Source: an uncultured bacterium
GTDB taxonomy: Bacteria; Actinomycetota; Coriobacteriia; Coriobacteriales; Coriobacteriaceae
Length of the DNA stretch: 6,343 nt
NCBI GenBank assembly: GCA_905216075.1
Contig: CAJMSO010000104.1
Location: 1-6,343, forward strand
Direction of reading: 5' to 3'
Below the pieces are notes generated by a model. That model was not told the DNA's origin. It saw only the letters and a list, made by a program, of their open reading frames with translations, and did not search any database. Of this stretch, positions 1 through 5,735 are shown piece by piece; position 1 is the first letter of the stretch, and each line of letters opens with the position of its first letter. The position numbers and the translations under genes are program-made.

Positions 1-1918
1 GCCGCCGCAGATGACCCCAGAAGGCACAGCCGCCGCCTCCGCCGCCGCCCGAGCTATCGGAACTCGAAGCCAGCTCACGGATGCTCTCGTGATACACGCC
101 GTCGAACGAATCCATCGGCGACTCGTTGCCGTAATGATGGTAGTACCACCAGTAGCAGGGGTAATTGTCGTAGAAACCGTCGGCCTCGCGCACCTCGGGA
201 GGAACAGCCTCGGCAAGCTGACGCAGGACTTCCTTGGAAACACCCAGCGCCGCACCCATCACCAGAAGTTTATTCCACAGTACCAGATCGCCCGGAACGG
301 CTTCCTTTAGGCGCGTGAAATCCTCAAGCCAATGCTTGAGCGCCTTGCAGCGAGCCGCCACCTCGGCGCCCTCCGGCGTAAAGCGGCGGAACGTAAGGCC
401 CACGCCAATACCCACCAGCACAATCGGCACCGAGATAACCGCGGCGATAATGTTCGCCTGTGCGCCGTCGGTAAAGAAGATGGATCCCGCGGGAATACAG
501 GCGATCAGAATACCAAGAACCAGGCAAAACACCATTGCGACAATGCCGTCCGAGGCAACGTACTCGCTATCGGCCAGCTTGCCCTTAACGGTGTTCTGAT
601 AGTCCTCGAGCTTGTCGCCCACGGGTGTAGCGTGCTGCTTGACGTAGTGCTGCAGCTCGTCGAACGTGCGCGAGCGATCGCCGTTCTCGTCGGGCTTAGC
701 ACCGGCAAAGAAGACCTTGAGCACCATGTGGTCAATGCCCTTGGCCGACTTCCAGCCCGCATCACTCACCGTCACGCGATACGTCTGCTCTTCTTTTTCA
801 CGCCCCAACAGACCTTTCTTGGCCTTAGTCACGGTCGCCTGCTCCAGCTTAATCACACGGTCGTCGGTGAGCTTCATGAGCGTGGCGATATATGCCTGAT
901 CGGGCACCTCGTTCCAGCTCATGAGGGCCGAAAGCACAGCGGGATGGTCGGCCGAAGGCACATCGCGGAAATATTCGTCCTGGAAAAGCGGCTTGGGCTT
1001 GCGGCGGCGCAGCTTGAGCACAACGATTGTGCCGGTAAAGGCCACCGCCGCGACAACACTTAGTACGGCAAGTACATTGGCAATCATGCGAGCGTGAGCG
1101 CGGCGGGCGTTGGCTTCGTCGGCCCATTCCTTCTCTTCGCTCAGGATCGTTGACATGCGCTCTTCGCCCGAGGCGGCAAGCTGCGGCACCCAGTCGCTGG
1201 GGAAGGCGATGCGTGCCTCGGCGAATTCGCCCTGATGCACGCAGGGAATGGTATAGGTGACCATGGGCTCGTCCGCATCGAGCGATACGTCGCCCGTCAG
1301 CGGGCCGTGGCCCCATGCGCGGAAGTTATCACCCTTGACGGCCGCCGTCCCGGCGGCGGCATTTGCGAAGTACACTTCCATCTCGACATCATCGGAATCC
1401 GCAGACCAGCCGTCGCCCACAAACTTCCAGTAGAGCTCGGCGGTATCGGCCCAGTTCATAACCGCACCGGTCATGGTGTAGCTCACGTAATAGATCGCGC
1501 TGTCGCCGCTCTCGTGGGGGCTGAACACCTTGATTCTTACGCCGCTGTCGGACTGCTCAACCGTATAGACGCCGTTGTCGCCTTTGTTTGCGCTGTCGAC
1601 CTTGTTAAACGCGGTGTCGTCTTCCTCGACGCTCAGCACATTGACGCCCGCCGCGCCGCCCTGCTGGTTAGAGCCTGTATTGATCTCCCAAAACACGCCG
1701 TTGATGTCGTCATCGAAATCAAACTGGCGTCCCTCGACAACGGTCAGCGAGCCGTCGGCCTCGACCGTGGCACCGATATAGGTTTGGGTCATGGAGTAGC
1801 CGTCGGCGTGCGCGGCGGCAGGCAGCAGCAACAACGCAAGCGCGACGAGCACGCAGACGGAAGCGAATCGCGCAAACAGGCAGCGCTGCCGACAAGTATT
1901 GGCAACGGGGGCGTTCAT
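1..1918 (-). CDS. DUF2207 domain-containing membrane protein (3' end beyond window)
   Basis: Seen: an open frame from ATG at 1918 to the left edge, 639 codons with no stop in the window. AAGGA lies seven bases before the ATG. Residues 1-38 form a signal peptide (basic start, Leu/Val/Ala core, cleavage likely near AHA-DG). Residues 40-275 form an exported domain starting YSMTQTYIGATVEADGSLTV. Membrane segments lie near 279-302, 457-480 and 488-510. The stretch 303-456 begins with a KLRRRKPKP positive patch and should be cytoplasmic. The tail holds an aromatic YPCYWWYYHHYG segment, then SSSDSS and seven Gly, then CAFWGH. Known: DUF2207 (YciQ-like) proteins share this layout of signal peptide, outer domain, membrane helix, cytoplasmic region, helix pair and Gly-rich tail. 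Their biochemical role is not established. Inferred: an envelope protein with the Gly-rich tail inside the cell. The gene appears monocistronic, with 564 bases upstream that contain no gene. Family assignment is firm; function unknown. Confidence 0.88.
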   Translation of the reverse strand, partial: MNAPVANTCRQRCLFARFASVCVLVALALLLLPAAAHADGYSMTQTYIGATVEADGSLTVVEGRQFDFDDDINGVFWEINTGSNQQGGAAGVNVLSVEEDDTAFNKVDSANKGDNGVYTVEQSDSGVRIKVFSPHESGDSAIYYVSYTMTGAVMNWADTAELYWKFVGDGWSADSDDVEMEVYFANAAAGTAAVKGDNFRAWGHGPLTGDVSLDADEPMVTYTIPCVHQGEFAEARIAFPSDWVPQLAASGEERMSTILSEEKEWADEANARRAHARMIANVLAVLSVVAAVAFTGTIVVLKLRRRKPKPLFQDEYFRDVPSADHPAVLSALMSWNEVPDQAYIATLMKLTDDRVIKLEQATVTKAKKGLLGREKEEQTYRVTVSDAGWKSAKGIDHMVLKVFFAGAKPDENGDRSRTFDELQHYVKQHATPVGDKLEDYQNTVKGKLADSEYVASDGIVAMVFCLVLGILIACIPAGSIFFTDGAQANIIAAVISVPIVLVGIGVGLTFRRFTPEGAEVAARCKALKHWLEDFTRLKEAVPGDLVLWNKLLVMGAALGVSKEVLRQLAEAVPPEVREADGFYDNYPCYWWYYHHYGNESPMDSFDGVYHESIRELASSSDSSGGGGGGGCAFWGHLRR

Positions 1919-1954
1919 AGGCACATCCTTTGTCTGTAAAACCAACATCGCCAT

Positions 1955-1979
1955 TGTCCCACGTTTGCGGACACACATG
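1955..1979 (+). repeat. Dispersed TGCGGACAC-type repeat, copy A
   Basis: The sequence reads TGTCCCACGT followed by TTGCGGACACACATG. It resembles two sequences at 5221-5242 (plus) and 5253-5280 (minus). All share a TGTCNCA/GGACATG-like block, then TGCGGACAC about ten bases later. It lies in the 5' leader or promoter region of the DUF2207 gene, 37 bases from its start. The role is unknown; it could be a REP-like element or a shared binding site. Confidence 0.45.
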
Positions 1980-2054
1980 ACGAATATCTGGGCCAACGGA
2001 ACGTCAAATGGGACAAAAGCCCCACCCGAGTCTGGCACTTAGGGACGTTCCTAA

Positions 2055-2087
2055 TGATCTATTGGGGACGGAGGAAAACGGATCATT
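2055..2087 (+). repeat. 33-base hairpin repeat, copy 1
   Basis: The element starts TGATCTATTG and ends AAAACGGATCATT with GGGACGGAGG between. Its last 23 bases are identical to the reverse strand at 5736-5758, and its first five bases (TGATC) match as well. AATGATC at 2053-2059 is complementary to GATCATT at 2081-2087, so it can fold into a 7-bp stem, with one more G-T pair, around a purine-rich loop. The preceding AGGGACGTTCCT (2041-2052) is a near palindrome and may be part of the same element. It probably belongs to a dispersed intergenic family in this genome. Confidence 0.7.
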
Positions 2088-2144
2088 GGGTTGAACCGAC
2101 GGACAGCAACAAATTTGTCGTTTAGGACGCTCTTTGGCCGAATC

Positions 2145-2347
2145 CCGCGCCAACAATAGATACCACTTCACAGCTCCATCACAGGTGTAGCGGCTTTGTG
2201 TGGGCGCGGCATGCGCTGATTGAGCCGTCAGTCGAGGGGCATAAACCAATTGAGCGAAAACGGTTGCCCCTTTCCCGTTCGCTCGAGGATCATGTCCCCC
2301 TTTTCCGCGGAAACCCCGGCAGTTGCGAAGAGCTGCCGGGGTTTCTG
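2145..2347 (+). ncRNA. Candidate structured RNA ending in a terminator-like hairpin
   Basis: Seen: CCGCGCC (2145-2151) pairs with GGCGCGG (2203-2209). Inside it ACAA (2153-2156) pairs with TTGT (2196-2199), and CACTT (2164-2168) pairs with AGGTG (2183-2187) with one G-T pair. Downstream, GGGGCA (2236-2241) pairs with TGCCCC (2265-2270), while GAGCGAA (2252-2258) pairs with TTCGCTC (2278-2284). That crossing arrangement fits an H-type pseudoknot or two alternative hairpins. A 15-bp stem-loop at 2308-2347 closes the region. No protein gene lies upstream on this strand, so the terminator needs another explanation. Inferred: a small RNA of about 200 bases, or a leader transcript. I do not recognise signature bases of SRP RNA, RNase P RNA, tmRNA or a known riboswitch. 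No convincing promoter is visible; TTGGCC (2134-2139), 17 bases, TAGATA (2157-2162) is weak. The opposite strand could also fold this way. Confidence 0.35.
2308..2347 (+). terminator. Strong stem-loop, terminator-like
   Basis: CGGAAACCCCGGCAG (2308-2322) pairs with CTGCCGGGGTTTCTG (2333-2347), all 15 positions paired with one G-T, around a 10-base loop TTGCGAAGAG. AAA on one side and TTT on the other are built into the stem, so it could act on either strand, but the free T-run is short. It follows the candidate structured RNA on the plus strand and lies 136 bases before gluQRS, separating the two. Confidence 0.65.
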
Positions 2348-2469
2348 TCGTGTATAAGGCCGAGTCGGCGTACGGCGATCGAGACGTTGGGCCGCAGACC
2401 CACCGTGCGCAATGCGCAGCGCCGCCAACTTGCGAGCCACGGAAACGCCTTCCCTACCGTGCCCCGCGC

Positions 2470-2475
2470 TATACT
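2470..2475 (+). promoter_or_regulatory. Probable -10 box of a leaderless gluQRS transcript
   Basis: TATACT matches five of six consensus -10 positions. Only seven bases (CGTCCGC) separate it from the ATG at 2483. Transcription normally begins about seven bases after this box, so the mRNA would start at or beside the A of the start codon. There is no Shine-Dalgarno sequence before this ATG, as expected for leaderless translation, which is common in actinobacteria. A -35 box is not clear. Confidence 0.5.
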
Positions 2476-2482
2476 CGTCCGC

Positions 2483-3493
2483 ATGGATATCAAAACACGC
2501 AACATACCAACGCCCGCCGCGGATGCGCCAACGACGCAGCCTGCCTCCGTTCCCGCACCTGTCGTGGGCCGTTTTGCCCCGTCGCCCTCGGGCCGCATGC
2601 ACCTGGGCAACGTGTTCAGTTGCCTGTGCGCGTGGCTTTCGGCCCGCAGCCAGGGCGGCAGCATCGTGTTGCGCATCGAGGACCTGGACGATCGCTGCAA
2701 GCGCCCGGAACTTGCCGCTCAGCTGATTGACGATCTGGCCTGGCTAGGGCTTCAGTGGGACGAAGGCCCCTACTACCAGCACGATCGCCTCGACCTGTAC
2801 GAGAGCGCCTTGCACCAGCTGCAAGACGCCGGCCTCACCTATCCCTGCTTTTGCACGCGCGCCGAGCTCCACGCCGCGAGCGCACCGCATGCCAGCGACG
2901 GCACGCCCATCTACCGCGGCGCCTGCAGAGACCTTTCTGCCGAAGAGGTCGCCCGCCGCAGTGCCCTGCGCGCCCCGGCCACGCGCCTGCGCGTGCCCAA
3001 CATCGACGACCTCGCGGGCGACGTGATCGAATTCGTGGACCGCACGTACGGGGCCCAATGCGAGGCGCTCGCCACCGAGTGCGGCGATTTTTTGGTGCGC
3101 CGCAGCGACGGCGTGTTTGCCTACCAGCTAGCCGTGGTGGTCGACGACGCCGCCATGGGCGTCACCGAGGTCGTGCGCGGATGCGACCTGCTAGGCTCCA
3201 CGCCGCGCCAAATCTACCTGCAGCATCTGCTGGGACTTCCCACGCCGCACTACGCACATATTCCGCTGCTCATGTCGCCGGACGGCCGCCGCCTTTCCAA
3301 GCGCGATCGCGACCTGGACCTGGGCGAACTACGCGCCCGCTTTGGCACGCCCGAGGCACTGCTGGGCTGGCTCGCCGGGCAAACGGGCATCGTGCCGGAC
3401 ACCACGCCGCGTACCGCTGAGCAGCTGGTCGGGCACTTTAGCTGGGACGTCATCCGCGCACACCGGGAGAACATCACTGTAACGGCCGAGTAG
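2483..3493 (+). CDS. gluQ: Glutamyl-Q tRNA(Asp) synthetase (GluQRS)
   Basis: Role from family knowledge: activates glutamate with ATP and attaches it to queuosine at position 34 of tRNA-Asp in the cytoplasm; related to the catalytic half of glutamyl-tRNA synthetase but without an anticodon-binding domain. Seen in the 336-residue product: the class I HIGH-type motif PSPSGRMHLGN (34-43 and on), RIEDLDDR (64-71), a zinc-site pattern C122-x-C124 ... Y144-x3-C148, VVRGCDLLGST (230-240), and the KMSKS equivalent RRLSKRD (269-275). GluQRS enzymes are about 300 residues. The excess is mainly a Pro/Ala-rich N-terminal extension of about 28 residues. The start at 2483 was chosen because a TATACT box sits just before it and no better start with a ribosome site exists. 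The frame is open further upstream to 2198, but that would read through the 2308-2347 stem-loop. It stands alone and converges with the phosphoesterase gene, 15 bases between stops. A short discriminating GluRS relative is less likely given the zinc pattern and length. Confidence 0.88.
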   Translation: MDIKTRNIPTPAADAPTTQPASVPAPVVGRFAPSPSGRMHLGNVFSCLCAWLSARSQGGSIVLRIEDLDDRCKRPELAAQLIDDLAWLGLQWDEGPYYQHDRLDLYESALHQLQDAGLTYPCFCTRAELHAASAPHASDGTPIYRGACRDLSAEEVARRSALRAPATRLRVPNIDDLAGDVIEFVDRTYGAQCEALATECGDFLVRRSDGVFAYQLAVVVDDAAMGVTEVVRGCDLLGSTPRQIYLQHLLGLPTPHYAHIPLLMSPDGRRLSKRDRDLDLGELRARFGTPEALLGWLAGQTGIVPDTTPRTAEQLVGHFSWDVIRAHRENITVTAE

Positions 3494-3508
3494 CCAAACG
3501 CCTTGCCG

Positions 3509-4234
3509 CTACGCAACATCCCAGGGCTGGAGTTCGTCGCCCAGGCGAACGATGCAGTCGTAGAGCACAGTATGGCGCTCGGCAGGGCTGGCATCCCGAT
3601 GAAAATGCCCGTAGTACCAGCGCTTGTAATCCAAGCGGTCTTCCAGCTCATCGAAAAATGCCGTCAGCCGATCAACGGCGGGATAATTCCAGCCAGGCCC
3701 CGGATAGAGCGTGGGCGAAAGCATGCGCGTAGAGCAGGTGTGGGTGATCACGTAGTCGACCTTCCAACCCACGCTGTCGAGCTTTGTCCGCGCCTCCTCA
3801 AAGTTACGCTCGTCCGGCAGCTCCTGTGGCCACCAGCTGGAATAAGGAATGCGGTATTCCTTATCCACACTCGTGGCGCCGCCCATGGTAAAGATCGTTG
3901 AGCCGTCAAACTCAAAAACCTCGCCACGCGTCAGGCGCCGTATGGGAGAGGTATCCGACAGGCGCTGCGTCAGCCCACCGTGCCACAACTCCATGGGTCG
4001 CTCCGCCCAGTGATCGAAACGCTCGTGGTTGCCGTCGACGAACAGCACGGTATAGGGGCGCGACTCCAGCCAAGCGATGTCGGCGCACTCCTCGGCAGAG
4101 AAATCCCACGGAAAGCCAAAGTCGCCCGCAACAATCAGATAGTCGTCGCTCGTCAGACTATCCCCAAGCTCCCAATCGCGCAGCTTTTGCATGTCGAGGC
4201 CGCCGTGAATATCGCCTGTCACATAGACCGTCAT
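3509..4234 (-). CDS. Calcineurin-like metallophosphoesterase (second of coupled pair)
   Basis: A 241-residue protein with the full set of metallophosphoesterase metal-site motifs: GDIHG (D8, H10), GDFG (D38), GNHE (N69, H70), a THTC histidine (H165) and GHFH (H210, H212). Known: these residues bind two metal ions and hydrolyse phosphomonoesters or phosphodiesters. The family is broad and the substrate cannot be read from sequence. No signal peptide or membrane segment is visible, so it should be cytoplasmic. Its ATG (4234-4232) overlaps the TGA of the upstream phosphoesterase gene (4233-4231) in an ATGA arrangement, which suggests translational coupling. A GAGGGAA stretch lies rather far upstream. 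It is about 30 residues longer than its neighbour, with an insert between the GNHE block and the THTC histidine that holds TIFTMGGATSVDKEYR. The two proteins look like different subfamilies, not a recent duplication. The 3' end meets gluQRS tail to tail with no obvious terminator between them. Confidence 0.9.
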   Translation of the reverse strand: MTVYVTGDIHGGLDMQKLRDWELGDSLTSDDYLIVAGDFGFPWDFSAEECADIAWLESRPYTVLFVDGNHERFDHWAERPMELWHGGLTQRLSDTSPIRRLTRGEVFEFDGSTIFTMGGATSVDKEYRIPYSSWWPQELPDERNFEEARTKLDSVGWKVDYVITHTCSTRMLSPTLYPGPGWNYPAVDRLTAFFDELEDRLDYKRWYYGHFHRDASPAERHTVLYDCIVRLGDELQPWDVA

Positions 4235-4869
4235 CGGATCACCACTTCCCTCTTATAGGCTTCGAGATCGTGCTCGATCTGCTCGTCACCCGTGGCGTTG
4301 ACCCACCACGGCCATTTAACGCACCGCATCGGCTCGTCTACCTGCGCAAACCACGACCTGAGCTCATCCAGACTTACCGGGGCGTAGCTGTTAGCGTCCA
4401 TGCCCACGTCATAGCGCAGCAACCCCTGTCTGAGGTTGAACTTGTTGTACGCGTCGCCGCAGCTGTGGATATGCCCGTGCAGATGCCAGCTGCCGTGCGA
4501 CATGCCCTGCCAATCGACCATGGGATAGTGGCTCAGCACGATTTTTTGGCGGTCGATCTTGAGCACGCAAATGGGCGGCTCAACGATAAAAGCATCCGCT
4601 ACCGCAGACTGCGTCCAGTCTTTGTCGTGATTGCCGGGCAGCAGATGAACGCGCTTGCATGTAATGCTTTTGCGCAGCTCGTAGGCATCCTGGGCGGTCA
4701 TCTTAAAGCTGAAATCGCCCAAGATGTAGAGCTCGTCATCCGCAGCGACCTTGCTGTTAATGTTGGCGACCATGGCGTCGTTCATCTGCGCTACAGTCGA
4801 CCAAGGCCTATCGCTAAGCCGTAGCATGTTCTCGTGCCCAAAGTGAGCGTCGCTGGTAAACCAGATCAC
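4231..4869 (-). CDS. Calcineurin-like metallophosphoesterase (first of coupled pair)
   Basis: A 212-residue protein starting MIWFTSDAHFGHENML (GTG start). Metal-site motifs are SDAHFGHEN (D7, H9), LGDFS (D52), PGNHD (N80, H81), SHYP (H114) and HGHIH (H132, H134). Known: a two-metal phosphoesterase of the predicted-phosphohydrolase type resembling COG4186; natural substrate unknown. The start was chosen at GTG 4869: AGGAGG (4880-4875) sits five bases before it, and relatives begin directly with the I-x-F-T-S-D strand. An in-frame ATG at 4899 would add ten residues (MDAPQQQEVP), but the ideal ribosome site would then lie inside the coding region. The product lacks export signals. It follows the small membrane protein gene by 40 bases and overlaps the next phosphoesterase gene by four bases, so at least the pair should be made together. 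Confidence 0.9.
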   Translation of the reverse strand: MIWFTSDAHFGHENMLRLSDRPWSTVAQMNDAMVANINSKVAADDELYILGDFSFKMTAQDAYELRKSITCKRVHLLPGNHDKDWTQSAVADAFIVEPPICVLKIDRQKIVLSHYPMVDWQGMSHGSWHLHGHIHSCGDAYNKFNLRQGLLRYDVGMDANSYAPVSLDELRSWFAQVDEPMRCVKWPWWVNATGDEQIEHDLEAYKREVVIR

Positions 4870-4874
4870 GGGGA

Positions 4875-4880
4875 CCTCCT
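4875..4880 (-). promoter_or_regulatory. Ribosome binding site deciding a GTG start
   Basis: A complete AGGAGG, read on the minus strand, lies five bases before GTG at 4869. It argues for the shorter, GTG-initiated form of the first phosphoesterase over the ATG at 4899, whose upstream TAAGGG is weaker. Confidence 0.75.
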
Positions 4881-4909
4881 GTTGCTGCGGGGCATCCATC
4901 CCTTAGGGC

Positions 4910-5149
4910 TTACCCTTCATTTTTCCATCCAAACGGGTCAAGCACCCAAAAAATCAGATCGAGCACGCCACCGGTTATCATGGCGCCGGCAAGGGCCATG
5001 CAAACGTGCAGAGAGCTGGCACTTCGGAGCACGTCGAACGGCCCCAGAACAGCCAGCAGCGCGACCGCTGCGCCGGCCGCGCACAGCGCGAGGCACGGTC
5101 CCGCGTCCTTGACGCACTTCTTTGCGAGATGCTTGGTGTTGTCACTCAT
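4910..5149 (-). CDS. Small protein with two membrane segments, function unknown
   Basis: A 79-residue product starting MSDNTKHLAKKCVKDAG. Hydrophobic segments at about 18-37 (Ala/Leu-rich) and 48-70 (ending DLIFWVLDPFGW) suggest a helical hairpin in the membrane. By the positive-inside rule the Lys-rich N-terminus should be cytoplasmic, and so the C-terminus too. The ATG at 5149 was chosen because AAGGAG (5165-5160) precedes it by ten bases. An upstream in-frame ATG at 5188 would add 13 residues but has no good ribosome site. I do not recognise a family. It lies 40 bases upstream of the phosphoesterase pair on the same strand with no terminator between, so it may share their transcript and could be a membrane partner; that link is only positional. 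Confidence 0.6.
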   Translation of the reverse strand: MSDNTKHLAKKCVKDAGPCLALCAAGAAVALLAVLGPFDVLRSASSLHVCMALAGAMITGGVLDLIFWVLDPFGWKNEG

Positions 5150-5220
5150 CAATATCGAACTCCTTAGAGGGTCGCTGTTCGGGTACATGCCGCCGCGGCA
5201 GAGCAGGGCGGTAGGGTAAG

Positions 5221-5242
5221 TGTCACATGTCGTGCGGACACG
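5221..5242 (+). repeat. Dispersed TGCGGACAC-type repeat, copy B
   Basis: It begins TGTCACATGTCG and continues with TGCGGACACG. It is similar to copy A at 1955-1979 in the same orientation and is inverted relative to copy C at 5253-5280. With copy C it can form a hairpin: TGCGGACAC (5233-5241) pairs with GTGTCCGCA (5256-5264) around a loop containing TTTTTAAA. Confidence 0.5.
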
Positions 5243-5252
5243 TTTTTAAACC

Positions 5253-5280
5253 CGTGTGTCCGCAGGGGCCCATGTCCCCG
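5253..5280 (-). repeat. Dispersed TGCGGACAC-type repeat, copy C, inverted
   Basis: Read on the minus strand it has GGGGACATGGGCCCC then TGCGGACACACG, matching copies A and B. It starts 23 bases after the stop of the 118-residue protein gene. The B/C stem may therefore end or protect that transcript, although no T-run follows it on the minus strand. Confidence 0.5.
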
Positions 5281-5302
5281 CGGAACAGCCCCGAAGAATT
5301 GC

Positions 5303-5659
5303 CTAAACCGCTGGCGGGCAACATGCTGAACAAGGTGTTTTTCCTCGTTTGAGCGCGGTCACCAAAGGCACGCTTGTTCTGATGGCGTTTTGAGGAAGGT
5401 TCTTGCATCCCGCAGAGCGGTGATAGATTTTGCCGTTCTTGGTGACGATTACCTTGATCTTTGAAGTATCCACGCTGCGGGGCTTAGTCGGCGCGGCCAT
5501 CTTTTGACAGACTAGCTCCGGTTCTTGGGGCTTACTTCTCGAAAAACCAGAATCGCGGAATCGATTAATGTAGCCGTCGAAACATCCATCGAACAGCAGT
5601 CCCGTTGCCAAGCCCGCCATGAACCCACAGGCAATCGCAGCTTCTCCTCTAATTTGCAT
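5303..5659 (-). CDS. Membrane-anchored small protein with YH-C-CxxC putative metal-binding domain
   Basis: A 118-residue product starting MQIRGEAAIACGFMAG. A hydrophobic stretch at about 7-23 is a probable uncleaved anchor. A polar linker (about 31-66) leads to a C-terminal domain: VTKNGKIYHRSAGCKNL (72-88), then A102-LKRGKTPCSACC (to 114). Y79-H80-x4-C85 plus P109-C110-x2-C113 resembles a small domain known from the C-termini of secreted nucleases and exported proteins of Gram-positive bacteria, where one His and three Cys are thought to hold a metal. Specific function unknown. The start at 5659 was chosen because GGAGG lies five bases upstream; in-frame ATG 5671 and TTG 5677 would overlap or precede that site. 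It sits between a strong terminator upstream and an inverted repeat pair downstream, so it is probably transcribed alone. Inferred: a surface or membrane-associated protein with its domain outside the cell. Confidence 0.72.
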   Translation of the reverse strand: MQIRGEAAIACGFMAGLATGLLFDGCFDGYINRFRDSGFSRSKPQEPELVCQKMAAPTKPRSVDTSKIKVIVTKNGKIYHRSAGCKNLPQNAIRTSVPLVTALKRGKTPCSACCPPAV

Positions 5660-5688
5660 ATGTCCCTCCATAATCAATCTCGAAGATT

Positions 5689-5733
5689 AAAAACGGCGCG
5701 CGCCGCAGGGCCTGTCCCTTGCGGCGCGCGCCG
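5689..5733 (-). terminator. Rho-independent terminator after the surface-protein gene
   Basis: CGGCGCGCGCCGCA (5694-5707) is perfectly complementary to TGCGGCGCGCGCCG (5720-5733), 14 bp of almost pure GC. One G-T and two further G-C pairs extend toward the loop. On the minus strand the stem is followed at once by TTTTT (5693-5689). This is an excellent terminator for the coiled-coil surface-protein gene ending at 5758, and it insulates the 118-residue gene that starts 30 bases further on. On the plus strand AAAA follows the stem instead, so it is directional. Confidence 0.9.
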
Positions 5734-5735
5734 AA

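Larger units (their letters stand above)
1919..2482. other. Long intergenic region between divergent genes
   Basis: This stretch separates the DUF2207 gene (minus) from gluQRS (plus). In order it holds a copy of a TGCGGACAC-containing repeat (1955-1979), a 33-base hairpin repeat (2055-2087), a perfect 10-base palindrome ACAAATTTGT (2109-2118), a set of consistent stems suggesting a structured RNA (2145-2284), a strong stem-loop (2308-2347) and the probable gluQRS promoter (2470-2475). Open frames here, such as one on the minus strand over 2004-2249, read straight through the repeats, have no convincing ribosome site and resemble no family I know. No protein gene is called. Confidence 0.7.

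Noticed and set aside
332..1063. Long plus-strand open frame of 243 residues
   Set aside because: It lies opposite the DUF2207 gene. Its composition is that of a GC-rich antisense shadow and no domain is recognisable.
1235..1939. Plus-strand open frame of 234 residues
   Set aside because: It is antisense to the signal-peptide and exported-domain part of the DUF2207 gene, which has clear protein features; this one has none.
2004..2249. Minus-strand 81-residue open frame
   Set aside because: It is a translation of dispersed repeat and structured intergenic DNA, with no ribosome site and no family resemblance.
2091..2284. Possible tRNA gene (GGTTCAACCC on the minus strand, CCGTTCGCTCGAGG on the plus strand)
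   Set aside because: No acceptor stem or anticodon arm can be drawn around either T-loop-like string.
2198..2482. Upstream extension of gluQRS in the same open frame (a further 95 residues)
   Set aside because: It would read through the strong 2308-2347 stem-loop, has no relation to GluQRS N-termini and lacks a ribosome site. The TATACT box fits a start at 2483.
3898..4824. Plus-strand open frame of 308 residues
   Set aside because: It is antisense to both phosphoesterase genes, whose catalytic motifs are intact. The frame shows no domain.
5223..5408. Minus-strand 61-residue open frame
   Set aside because: It overlaps the end of the YH-C-CxxC protein gene in another frame and runs through the inverted repeat pair, with no supporting start signal.
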